Part shown: positions 12,001 to 22,200 of the stretch, one piece after another | Layout: every line of letters begins with the position of its first letter | Position numbering within the stretch: position 1 is the stretch's first letter | From: Hydractinia symbiolongicarpus | Lineage: Eukaryota > Cnidaria > Hydrozoa > Anthoathecata > Hydractiniidae | Assembly: GCF_029227915.1 (NCBI RefSeq) | Contig: NC_079879.1 | Location: forward strand, 33,610,501-33,670,500 | Length of the DNA stretch: 60,000 bases | Reading direction: 5' to 3' | Made by a program: the position numbers and the translations under genes | Notes under the pieces: model-generated | What the model was told of the DNA's origin: nothing | Database searches by the model: none | The model's input: only the letters and a program-made list of their open reading frames with translations

Positions 12001-15000
12001 GTTATAATACTACACAAGAGAATTCACCAACAGATAGTAGCACTGATATGACAATCCCATGTGGTGATCAAGGTCCAACTTTTATGTATACAATCAACGT
12101 ACCTGTGAGTAGCGAGACTACCAACATAGCAGACAACGAAAGTGTAGTGGAAAGCTTAGTGACAACACAAGTTGCGATCTCTACATCCTCTGATGTGGCG
12201 AGCGAAGCAGAAAGTGTAAATTTATTTATTGGTCAGTAAGGCTTCCTGTTGTTGTAAAGTGAAAATCTTGTGCTAGTGGAAATGTCGTTTCCATGAATAT
12301 AATTCTGTAAATTATTGTTGTTGAGTTATTTATTTGTGTATAAAATTTAACATTGTAGAAATAAATAGTGTTGTTAAAGCAATCCTCTATAGTACAGCGT
12401 GTAATTTCCCACAAAGCAAGGTAAAAATTATTTTTAAATTAATGTCTCCTTTAAAGAAATAAAAATTATTGCCCTTCTAAAATTTGTCAAAAAAAATTAT
12501 TTTTGTTAATGTTTATTCCAACCTTTTTTCGCGAGATTTAACAATAGGCAAGAGTGTTTATTATTATTTCTTTAATAACCTTTTGATATACCATAAAAAT
12601 GTCAACAACAATAAAAGCCACATGGTTTTGAATCGATTCGAAGAGTTGGTAAACGAAATACTCCACGAAATCTTATACAATAAGAATGTGAGTGATATAT
12701 AAAGGAAATCTTTTTCCCACAAAAAAGATAACAAAATAAATATTTCCCTAGATATATATAATATATTAAGTATCAAGCGGTTACAATATTTTTCGCGGGA
12801 CCAAAAATACCGAAATCGTTAAATTTTCGTCCCTAACCACTTTAAATGACATTCCACAAACTATCTATGCGCCATTAACTGACTTAACTCGATTAACCAA
12901 CTGCATTTTTGGAGCTCACTTGAGGATAGCAGAGCGAATGAAATTTACAGCTTTTGCTTAGTACGCTGCACGACCACTGAGATATCCGGACCTTGTAGAA
13001 AAGTGTCAAAATTTCTGATGTGTTAAATAGAAGGACTGTCAGTATTTCCTTAGAATAAGCGTGTTGTGTTTTTTACGATTTCACGATGTCTGCAATTTGA
13101 TTGTTTTGGCTTAATTCAGAGATATGGTCGCCCTGAAGAAAATGATTCTATGGCTGAGTGATTTTATTGACGTAAGAAAACACTCTGTTTCCCACAAAAA
13201 AAAACAAGTTAATTTTTATATGAAATACTTTCTATGAATTCGTATTTGTGAAAATTTCTTGATTTTGGACTGCGAAATTTCATTTATAATGTACGACTTC
13301 ATAAATTAATCCTGGGGCGGGTTAATTAGCGGTTTTGCTAAGGCATAGAATTAAAAACATTTTTAGGCCATTCAGTTTAATCATTTTATATAAATTTAAA
13401 TATTTAGTTACTATAAATATGTATAATATGAGCAATTGAATTTTTAAAACCTCTAGAGGCAAAGATCTTCCATATGAGCTCAACTTTTTTTGCGATGATA
13501 CGCGACATACGGTGATGTCATGGCCTCATGCGAAACCTTTTTAATAGTTTTGTAAGGACATACACCGAAGTTTGTTTCCAACTAAAATTTTAGATCTTTT
13601 TAACAAAATAATGGAGATGTTAATACGACTGTGCGAGAGCTTAAGCAGTTGTAAAACTGGCGAAAAAAATAATGCAACTTCTCCATTGTCATTTTTTTGG
13701 TGCAAAGTGAAAAAGTACATCTCTACCTTTTTTTATGCTGACGTACAATCAAAATTTATGTCATCTAACATTGAAAGAAAAATGTATGGTTGCTTTTACC
13801 TTGTTCTCATATTGTAAGTAATATTATAACAGGATGTCAAAGATTCCGATTCAGACGACGAAGATGCGAAAGGAAAAATGAAACCGAATATTGGAAATGG
13901 AGCAGATTTGGAAAAATACAGATGGGTTCAGGTAGATATGTTTTTGTAATATGCGCTTCCACTATAACTTCGAAATATAACGAATTTAAGCTGTCGTATC
14001 TTTTTACAACTTTGCCGCGCCTCTTTAGAATTCCTCAGTTCTCCTTAATTTTTAAATAGTTTCCTCAAAGCGGTTTTTTTAAAAGGTGTCTCCTCGCATC
14101 TCCTAAATTTGAGTTAGTATTCTAGTTTATTCAAGTACGTTTTTTGAATCTCTCATTATTATTTTTTTACTAATATTTTTTTATGCTTGCCACCTCTCAC
14201 CTTCTATGTTCTCCTCAAATTTAAATTTGCAGTCTCCCGTCAAATCTTCAAAATAAATCTTTTACCAACTTTCTCCTCAAATCTCAATTTTAGTTTTCAA
14301 CCTGTCGCATGTTTTCGTTTTAAAATACATAGAATGCTACTCTTCTACAACTATAATTTTTTCTTCGCTCATTATCTGTATCTCAATTGTCTGAAAAAGA
14401 AATATGAAAATCCCCTCAAATTTCTTTAATTTGTTTTATGAAAACAGCGTCATCTTCTCAAAAAAAAAGGCTGAAAATTCTCATCAAAAGTTGTCAAATC
14501 TCTTCAAATTTGACTCTATAAAAAAGTGGCAATCTATCTTGTACACAAGTCGTGCATTTTGTGAGGAATTTGAATATTTGACGAAAACTCATGATATCTA
14601 CAGGACTACAATGCCAAAGAATTAAAAAGCGAAATTGGAGTGGGCAAACTGCAAAGAAACAGTCAGAACAATTCATTGCCATAATGTAACTTTTGTAACT
14701 TTGTATTTTAGACACTGGGTGATGTAGACGTAAGTTCTGTTTGTTTTCTTTTTTTTATGTTGCGTAAGTAAACATGGCAGGGTGATGTAAATTTTGTTGA
14801 ACTAAGCTCTATTCTTTAACCAAGCTAAAAGAGCTTCTGTGTTTTTCTGATAAGATCTGACTGCCATTATTGATGTTGTGATATCGTAATTTCACTTGAA
14901 ACGTTGCATGAACGTTCACAAAGTAGATCAGTTGATCAAATTTTACTGTACTGTATTAAAATCACGAAATTTACTGAAAATGTTGAGACGCGTATTATAT

Positions 15001-18000
15001 CAGTTATCTGATTGCACAATCTTCCGGTGGTATGATAAATAAGTAAAGCTACTTTTAACTTTGTTTCCATAAAAATCCGTAATTGTTGAGCAACCGTTGT
15101 TGCGCGATTGTTGCAAACATAAAATAATTCTCTACAATATTTGTTGTACAACATCGTTGCTTTTGTTGCACAACGTGTGTTTTCAATAACATCAGTCACT
15201 GGTGTGCAACTGTTACTCAAAACTTATGGTAAAGAAAACCGAGCTTTTGTAGTACACTAATAAAAAATTATTTGAACGAGAGCATAATTCCCAATCATTG
15301 GAACCAAAATATTACGCTACATTTTGATGTGTCGTACTTTTATTTAGAAATCAAAATTTAACTGTTTTTGATTAATGTGCCTGCTCTTGGTAACTTAATT
15401 GTAGGGAACAGCATTAAATTTCAGGAAATTTCACTTCCCATTTTAATATATTACCACCCAAAACGTCATAAGAAAAACAAATATGGCTGTAACACAGCAA
15501 GCAATTCAACTTTCTTACGAAGAAGTGAGATAATTTTCTGGCTAAAGTTTCCGGCATTAACTCTTTGTTCTTACTAACAGTTTGAATATTCTTTTGTGAT
15601 GTAGTTATATGTTCCAAGTGGTGTAGCATTCCCTCTCAAATCTAAAGATGTCATAGTGGAGTTTCAACAAAAGGTACGCTTGCAGTTTTGGTTCAATTTT
15701 AGGTCATAATATTTTAATTCTCTGTATTAATATTTCCCGTCTATGCGAGACGGTCACGAAATGCCAAAGGCGATATATTTTATCCATATTCTTGCTGAAT
15801 TTTCAGAACAAGCGAACCCGTGGATTATTCCATGGACTAACGACTAGTCTAGTATAATACTCACTGTGTGTCTATGATTCCATTTTTGAAATCAGATGTT
15901 TTATAATCAAAAACGGTATAATTGCACCTATAATGATACCCCTACCCGATTAAATTTCATTACTTCATGCTAACAGGTGGGCAATGATGCACGAAATATG
16001 CACGACAGCATGCTCCCAGTGAAAATTCCCACAGGCTAGCGACTAGTTTGAGAAATTACTACAACCTTGTTAATCGCTTTTACTATGCTTCTGTCACTCA
16101 AATTAGGTTAAATTGTCGTAACTGTTGCCTTATTTTTTTTTTAGCATTTAAAAGTCTCTCTAAAAGGCCATCCACCAATTATAGACGCAGAATTATACAA
16201 CAAGGTATGCACCATTTTTCTTCAACTCTCTACTAGTGTACATACATGTGAACTGTGTATGCTATGGATGTTATACATATGGTCAGTTGTAAAGTGTGTG
16301 TGTGTGTCATAACCTGACGTTCCAAAAATACACTTTATATTTTATGAGTGGGAGGTATTATTAGGGCTATCAGTAAATGCAGTAGAAAAAACTAAAACTG
16401 TCTTTTTCAAAGTTTTGTTGGACTGGATTTCCGTGTGTTCACATATCAGGCTGCAGTGCAGTTGTGTCTAGAATAAATATTTCTTGCTTTTATGTACATG
16501 TTATGCATATTTTTAAGTTTGTTATTTTAGTGATTACAAGTTTTAATTTATGATTATGTATATTTATGATTTTCTTTCAGGTAAAAGTGGAAGAATGTTA
16601 CTGGACACTGGAAGATAAAAAACTTATCCATATTAACCTAGAGAAAGTATGTGATTTTTTTTTCTTGGGCTTGCTGAGCAGATATGTTTCTCGATTTGAG
16701 TTTTCTGCATGTTAATTAAACGCTTTTGATTTGTGCTGTAAAATTAAGAAGGGTAATCATATTGCCCCAAATTTAGTAATACTATTTTATCAGTATATAT
16801 TTATTATTATATATTTGAAGGGTGTTTTACAGCCCCGTTAGTTTTACTTGACACGTGGATACTTGTGTGTGTGTATAACATTCGTTATCAAGGTCTATTT
16901 TACCAGGATATCAGAAATATATAAAATAATTGACTAATGACTGCCACAAACGTACGGTCTAATAATCCAAACGAATGTTTGAAGCATGTTTCCAGAATGA
17001 CTACTTTAACCGCTGTGCTTTTAAATCTGTGTTGGATTTACAAAGGCTATTTGGATAGAAATTAGAATTACCTGATTTTTCATCAAATTCTCTGTCATGA
17101 CTGCAGGTGAACAAAATGGAATGGTGGGATCGACTCGTGTTGACAGACCCACTCATAAACACAAAGAAAGTCCAGCCAGAAAATTCAAAGGTATGTTGAT
17201 ATGCCAGTTGTAAATAGTTGTCACGGAATAAATAGGTTTAGAAACATTTCTCGTAAGTTTAGAGTGTGAAAAATAATGAGAAAGAAAAATGTACTGGGAC
17301 AGTTGACTCGAACCATGCCTCGATTTCAACAGCAGACTTCGTAGCGTATATAAAAAACCTCGAAATTGGCTACGCACTATGTTCTGTAAGAAAAACAAAG
17401 ACTCGATAATAATAGTAATAATAATAAAAGTACATGGAAGTTAAAAATTAGTCAGCTGAAAATTTTGTAAAATCATGCGATAAATGTGACCTCCAGGCAG
17501 TAACTACGGACTCTGAATGACCCATTTTCAAGTTGTCTGGGAGCTCAACTAAATCCCTATAGCAGGAATATGCAGAGTGACCGAGTTATAGATAGTTATA
17601 GACACTAAAAGTGAATTGTTATCTTTACTAGCTTGGTGATTTGGATGGTGAAACAAGAAGCATGGTCGAAAAAATGATGTATGATCAAAGACAGAAAGAG
17701 GTATATTGTTTTTGTCAAATGCTTGACTTTTGTTTGACAGTAGTGACGTTGCAGTATGTCAAAAATAATTTCATTCAAATACATGTTTTCTGATTTTAGA
17801 TGGGAAAACCAACTTCTGATGAACAGAAGAAGCAAGACATGTTAGCAAAGTAATTAAATGCACATGTAACATTTTTTTGCATCCATAGGTGGAAACGCTT
17901 GCTCTGTTATTTTTCTTAACGCAAAGTAAAACGTTACAAGGTTGGCCACACCTACTAAAATCTTGTAAATAACCTTACAAAAGGGGGGCTCTCCTAAAAT

Positions 18001-18366
18001 CTTCAAATAGGCTGACTTTCATTTTCTTTCAAATAGTACGTTTGTGTTATTTCATTTTATGTGAAATTGAGCATGTTTTTCTTGCATCAGAACTGATGAA
18101 TTATATTCACATAGTTACTGCAATTTCAAATAAACAGTTTCTCTAACGTTGAAATATTAAAGAACTAGATTATGAGTACTAAAACTTCTAAAATACGAAA
18201 TAGTTTTTATACTATTCTCCTAAAATCACCTTTTACCAGAATGAACTAAAATTACGAAGATTTAAATCTGTGGCCACACTGGTTGCTGATACATGTTTGT
18301 TTCATTTTTTTTAGGTTCATGAAACAACATCCAGAAATGGACTTTTCAAAAGCCAAGATCTCGTGA
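6094..18366 (+). CDS. NUDC: NUDC, nuclear distribution/dynein-associated co-chaperone (13 coding exons)
   Basis: Coding exons: 6094-6162, 9148-9225, 9328-9372, 9736-9954, 13833-13931, 14712-14729, 15605-15673, 16145-16204, 16581-16646, 17107-17190, 17632-17700, 17800-17849, 18315-18366. Together they give 978 nt, or 325 aa, close to vertebrate NUDC (about 331 aa). All introns are GT-AG. All but the last lie in phase 0. Residues 1-65 are the NudC N-terminal dimerisation region ([18 protein letters not shown]). Residues 65-137 are a highly charged coiled coil. Then come [17 protein letters not shown] and the CS/p23 domain at about 166-255 ([55 protein letters not shown]). The C-terminal helix ends in [12 protein letters not shown]. 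Known role: an Hsp90-linked co-chaperone that stabilises LIS1/dynein components in the cytoplasm. Exon 6 is an 18-nt microexon. Intron 4 (9955-13832) hosts the integrase-like ORF. Confidence 0.95.
6395..6802. mobile_element. MITE-like element with about 34-bp terminal inverted repeats, in NUDC intron 1
   Basis: Left arm 6395-6428 (GGCCACCATCAAAAATATG.. to CGCGTCCT) and right arm 6769-6802 are reverse complements with only about four mismatches. The interior is about 340 bp and non-coding, with T-rich stretches. Length, paired ends and intronic location fit a non-autonomous DNA transposon. A clear target duplication is not visible, so the superfamily is left open. Confidence 0.6.
7425..7556 (+). 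repeat. Minisatellite, locus A (about 2.5 copies of a 52-bp monomer)
   Basis: The units follow the pattern TTTTTTTAGATYGCATTTT / AAAAGTTTAAAAACGAAAAG / CGGCGATAGAAATG. The same monomer forms the large arrays at 48329-48903 and 56281-56684. The last partial unit (..ATCGCATTTTGATTC) runs straight into the 650-bp tandem duplication. Confidence 0.7.
7541..8687. repeat. Tandem duplication (unit about 650 bp; second unit with internal deletion)
   Basis: Unit 1 (7541-8190) and unit 2 (8191-8687) start with the same TTGATATCGCATTTTGATTC and end with ATCCATGACGAAAATG. They are virtually identical base for base. Unit 2 lacks about 150 bp, joining GTGAAGTCCA directly to AACAAACACCC. The near identity indicates a young event, and the open frame at 8268-8501 is created only by the deletion. 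All of it lies in NUDC intron 1. Confidence 0.85.
10395..12239 (+). CDS. Integrase/DDE-transposase-like protein in NUDC intron 4, possibly domesticated
   Basis: An uninterrupted 614-codon frame from the first ATG; the frame is open without ATG from 10365. Numbered from that Met, residues 1-45 are basic and S/T/P-rich. Residues about 48-85 contain a helix-turn-helix-like [19 protein letters not shown]. Residues about 95-150 ([20 protein letters not shown]) and the following region match the animal 'integrase core domain' transposase family. [13 protein letters not shown] carries the first Asp (D199). The second aligned Asp is in STDE (D258) and the aligned Glu in TKLER (E286). The downstream block [19 protein letters not shown] is also family-typical. 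The D-E spacing is only 27 residues, and the GG and HNQ signatures around the last two catalytic residues are lost. Residues about 400-614 form an acidic S/T/E-rich tail. The ORF is less AT-rich than the flanking intron. No TIRs or target duplications are seen. It could be a recruited host gene, an intact relic, or an alternative NUDC terminal exon. Confidence 0.75.
   Translation: MRVKKDSSTLLSKSSTPAKRNRKSKTPTKNSIIEEISPSKRIGRPKVEIDVSRAKQLISLGFTMGQVSNALGISNGTLRRFRKLNEDCKLFDDITDQELDSTVVAIKKEHTHIGEKRLLGLLRGRGLRVQRQRLRRSIHRVDPSGPMQRCNAGIANVNARTSMSEGEPKPKLSRPKKSEAPGIQVPANCPSPNALWRIDTVGKLERWGIVITFALDMFSRLMTFIIASHSGHSHGSNILTAFKNSVDKYSWPNMISTDERDEKAHVWKAMVEEKGDMSVEMSTKLERVQWITIIKNDLNAHIFNPVIETFTELEQEGSLNISNETDLFCLHFVYLPRINKLLQDFMTGYNSCAIPKGSGATPSQIFYAHNDNTEAGSKDILPNLTNTTAVDIDLQCDCPMPVEKLKELYDHVNPLEPSSQNGKELYYRTGTFVTQYLKALIEVEQKELDSSSLKETGTASDEISFIISSAASESNMNGEIVDNVGLISEVNSHDEMRHEQQGVAATPYEITDDQAVVVASYNEAGPIENEVNIIASYNTTQENSPTDSSTDMTIPCGDQGPTFMYTINVPVSSETTNIADNESVVESLVTTQVAISTSSDVASEAESVNLFIGQ
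12360..12365 (+). terminator. Polyadenylation signal after the integrase-like ORF
   Basis: An AATAAA lies about 120 bp after the stop codon at 12237-12239, and a second A-rich candidate follows near 12457. It supports the ORF ending in its own 3' UTR, whether transcribed alone or as an alternative terminal exon of NUDC. Confidence 0.45.
12440..13832. other. Remainder of NUDC intron 4, no gene seen
   Basis: Between the integrase-like ORF and NUDC exon 5 the sequence is AT-rich with several short meaningless frames. No coding exon, TIR or tandem repeat is visible. Confidence 0.4.
15060..15220. repeat. Imperfect GTTGCACAAC-type internal repeat in NUDC intron 6
   Basis: Several variants of a TTGTTGCRCAAC / GTTGTACAAC motif occur within about 150 bp, some self-complementary. 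The pattern resembles a decayed MITE interior, but no ends can be defined. Confidence 0.3.
15719..15847 (+). mobile_element. Short Helitron-like element in NUDC intron 7
   Basis: It begins TCTCTGTATTAATATTTCCC and ends with a GC hairpin (CCCGTGG..CCATGG), a short spacer and CTAG followed by T. This is the Helitron 3'-end architecture. Both termini resemble those of the better-preserved copy at 20970-21077. At about 130 bp it is non-coding and non-autonomous. Confidence 0.5.
16005..16046 (+). mobile_element. Decayed Helitron-like 3' end
   Basis: The string CCAGTGAAAATTCCCACAGG, then CTAGCGACTAG followed by T, is a diverged version of the hairpin-CTAG terminus at 15847 and 21077. The 5' end cannot be placed. 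It lies about 200 bp downstream of the previous copy in the same intron. Confidence 0.35.
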
Positions 18367-18606
18367 TTCGCAAACATCTTTTAATGTGGTATTTTTCTTC
18401 CGATTTTCAGTTCGAAATGTTGTACACTTATATTTCTAAGAGAAGCACTCTTTTTTTTAAAAAAAAATAATTTGTTTTAGATTATTTGCAAAAGTTGTTT
18501 TTTATTTCATTTCACCCTTTCATCGTTATGTAAATAGTCGTTTAGCTTTTGTCTCAATTGACCTCACTTCCAAAAAAAGCTAAAAACCTGAAAAAAACAA
18601 AATCTA

Positions 18607-18612
18607 AATAAA
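18607..18612 (+). terminator. NUDC polyadenylation signal
   Basis: Canonical AATAAA about 240 bp after the NUDC stop codon (18364-18366), followed by a T-rich stretch. It is the best candidate for the NUDC mRNA 3' end. Confidence 0.6.
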
Positions 18613-19258
18613 ACTTGTTTTTTTTTTAAGTTGTGAAATTTGTTGGGATACTTCGGGTAAAGTTAGTGCTGGAATAAACATTTACTTTTTAAAAAATATC
18701 TTCCGCTAAAACTAGCCATTGAACGAAATAAGGTGGCACTGATTCTGTAGAGTTCTTGTTTTTCGACATTTCCGACATTTATGTAAAAAAACAAACTGAA
18801 AAACTTTTATATTTTTTTCCGGTCAAGTGGACAAATTCTAACAATAACTAATCCAAATTCTTCTAGCGGTCAGAATATGCAACTCTGGCGTTAACGTTAT
18901 AGAAAACCTGTTTTTAACGGAATTTTATTTTGTCTTCATTTTCGCGAAAAAGTATTTTTTTCTGTATTTGTCGGGAAATATCAAGCACACTTGCGCACAA
19001 TACAAACCTACAAAAATCAGAGAGCTAGGATGCAGTAAGGTTTGTCGTACGATATTAAAAATACAATTTAACATAGGATTTCAAAATAACATATTTAGAA
19101 GCTTGGTGTAGATTAACCTTGGCAAATCTCTCAACAGCTATAGTTCTGAGCGGATAAGATTGTGACTTTCAGCAAGCGAGCTGGAGACTTTTGTAACTGC
19201 GGGTGAGTCATAAAAATTGACAAAAACTGTTCAAGGTGATGCGTGTGAAGTCTTTAAG

Positions 19259-22200
19259 TTATAAGTTGTGATTTTCATCGTCCTTCACAAGCAACAATGG
19301 AGTGTCAACCACAGGATAAAACCACCACGCCAGAATGTATAATACTGTAGCGATAACTAAATTCAAACACGCAAGATAGTGAGTTTTGGCTACCTAGTGC
19401 ACAATGTGATATTGTTATATTACTATCAAGCACCCGGGGCACTTGATTAAGATTAAGTTTCTCGAATTAGATTTAATTCAGAGGAAGGGGAGAATATTTT
19501 TTATCTTTTTAATTATTATATTACTATATATTTCTTAAAGCAAATTTTCACCGGGTTCTTTAATGTTTTTTTTTTCTTTCAGGCTTCAATTAATCACATT
19601 TTTAATTCAAGCAAGTACCTCTTATAGGGTAAGATAAGATACAAACAAATTTAAATAATAAACCTGCTCCGTCCGTACCAAAAAACTACAATTAGATGCC
19701 GCCCAGTTCAAAAAATGCAATTAGATACCGCCCTTCTGGGCAGGTCAACCTCGTTCACAGGGCGTGTTATCGCTTTTGAATACTTGTCCAGACGTCCCTG
19801 GTGTAAAAAGGCATAAGGAGCCCCTGGGTAATAAAATGGGGAAGAGGCGCTTAATCGATGGGGGCTTATAATTTCAAAACGAGTGCTTGATTAAGAGGAA
19901 CATTTACGGAATGCTGACACAAAGTGTGGTAAAAATTAAATTTCCGTGCTTCTTCTCCTAGATAATTTAGAACAAATAAAATCTTTTCAAAATATACCTG
20001 ACGTGATGCATCCTAAAAGTACTAGGTTAACTGAAAGCGCATCTATGTCATAATCCAAACAATTCTTCTTCTCTCCGCATGCATTATAACCCCACGTGAT
20101 ACACTTCGAATCCAATATGGCTCCTAACAATATTGGACCTGGCATGAAACTAAAGCTTCGCATAATCAAGAATTGTGCTCCTAGTGCAAACGACCGTTGA
20201 TTGTCTGGAACACACCTAAAAAGATTTTTAGACAATGTTTATTTTCTGCTGGTAATATATGACAATACCTGAAAGAATATAAAAGTTTCTTGTCCAAACA
20301 TCTGACTAGTTTTCATCTTCTCTTCCACTAAGGGTTCAGTCTAAACACCTTCGTAACCGGTGCCTATCAGATTTCTGGTGAACACTTTTATGCCGTACAC
20401 TCGAAATAAAGTTTTTTTCCGACTTAACTTTTAACTCACCTGAGCACCATAATTTTATGAGGAGTTCCAGAAAGGAATGATATTATTATTGCCACACATA
20501 TAATAACAACAAAGAGGAAGAAATTTTTACATCCACGGTCACACTTCCCAAATGTTGCTCGATTAACTAAAGATTGGTCCATTTTTATCATCATCATTTT
20601 CATTACATCCTTTGGACTCATTCGATCGGTTCGATTGGTTGAGGTGTCGCGCATCAAGTTTGGGTTAATGGGAGCCATGAATACAGTCTTATTAGTTGAC
20701 CTGGATTTAAGTTGGGGTGTGATGCAGGAGCAGTTTCCAAAATATGGAAGCTAAAAGACATAATTCTAATCACATAATGGCTGACTTCCACTTGGTGAAA
20801 TAGTTCCCGGACAAGAAAAACTTCCAACATGTGCATTAAAATAAGTATACAATATTATCTGGAATTTCTTCATGGCTTGGACGGATTTTAGAACTTTTTT
20901 AGAATTTCCCGGAAAATAAATTGCTTCCAGCCAATAAGAAATGCGAGAAATACATCACGTGTATAAACATCTATATTAAAATACCCGTATACGTCTGTCA
21001 GCCTGTCACGAGACTCACGCAGTGCGGTATAAAAAGGATGGGTGAACCCGTGGATTTTTCCACGGGCTAACGACTAGTTGGAACAAATTGCAAAAAGCAT
21101 TGCATCCAAGATTGCGGCTGTTATATATTAAAGAATTTCTGCCCCAAAAAAATATCTAAAATAAATTTTCTTGTCCAGAAACTATTTCAACAAGTAGAGA
21201 TCAGCCTTAATGCTCCTCTAATGTTTTACCCTAAAACTTGCTCAGCAGACGTTATTCCAAAGACAAACATGATACGCAAAGGCCAAAAAAAAATCTTTTA
21301 AAGAAAACTATTTAAAACACGCGGCTCTTCCAGCCACAAAATCATTTAGTTGCTTCAATATATTACCTTGTCTTCACCAATCAGCATAACTGTACAGCCA
21401 GCTAAACATGGTGAGTGATATGTAATTCCGTCAGATCCGCAAATAGGTTTGTAGTCCTTCTCAGTGCATAAACATTTTTTGTTGCATGTTGAATGAAGCG
21501 AGTCTGTACCAGTGCTGGAATATTTAAAGAGAAACAATTACTTTGTGCAGGCGAAACCGAAATTTATAAACTCGTTCGAATTCGTTTTTTTTTAAGTATT
21601 TAACCACCGAGAACATTCAGGTTAAAGACTTACCCATCACTTCAAAATAATTTTAATTTTTGGGGACGACTTATCTCGATAAAACATTCACACTTTTAAC
21701 GATTGTAACGGTTGTTCTTTTTTATTCATTTTTAAACATTTTCGTGAATATCATCTTTAAAATTATTTTGTGGTTACATAATTTTGCGAATTTGGCTAAA
21801 ATTTGTAAAATTTAATACCCACAAAAATGTTATTTATTACAAAAAGATATACTACCTGTTATGATAAGGAACCATCACCCCAGCCACATTTGTGTTACTG
21901 CATCCAGGTATAAGAAAAGAGAAAGAATTAAAAGCTGTCAACATTGAGATGATGACGCAGATCTTCGCCGCAGTCTTAGCAGCAACTTGCACTTTGAGTT
22001 TCCTCATCATCAGTGAACCAGTTATTATGCCGACTAGAAGGAAATTAAAGATATACCTGTCATGCAATCAACTTTTCGTTCAATTCATACAAATGCCAAC
22101 GACGTTCCGAGGTTTTTTGACCTAGAGTTGGTTTCACGAGACTGTCAAATCTCATCATAGAAAGAAGAAAAAGCTCTGAAAAGATGATTTGGACTAATAC

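Noticed and set aside
13572-14059. Overlapping plus-strand ORFs around NUDC exon 5
   Set aside because: They read the exon in a wrong frame and extend into AT-rich intron. The true frame gives the conserved [17 protein letters not shown].
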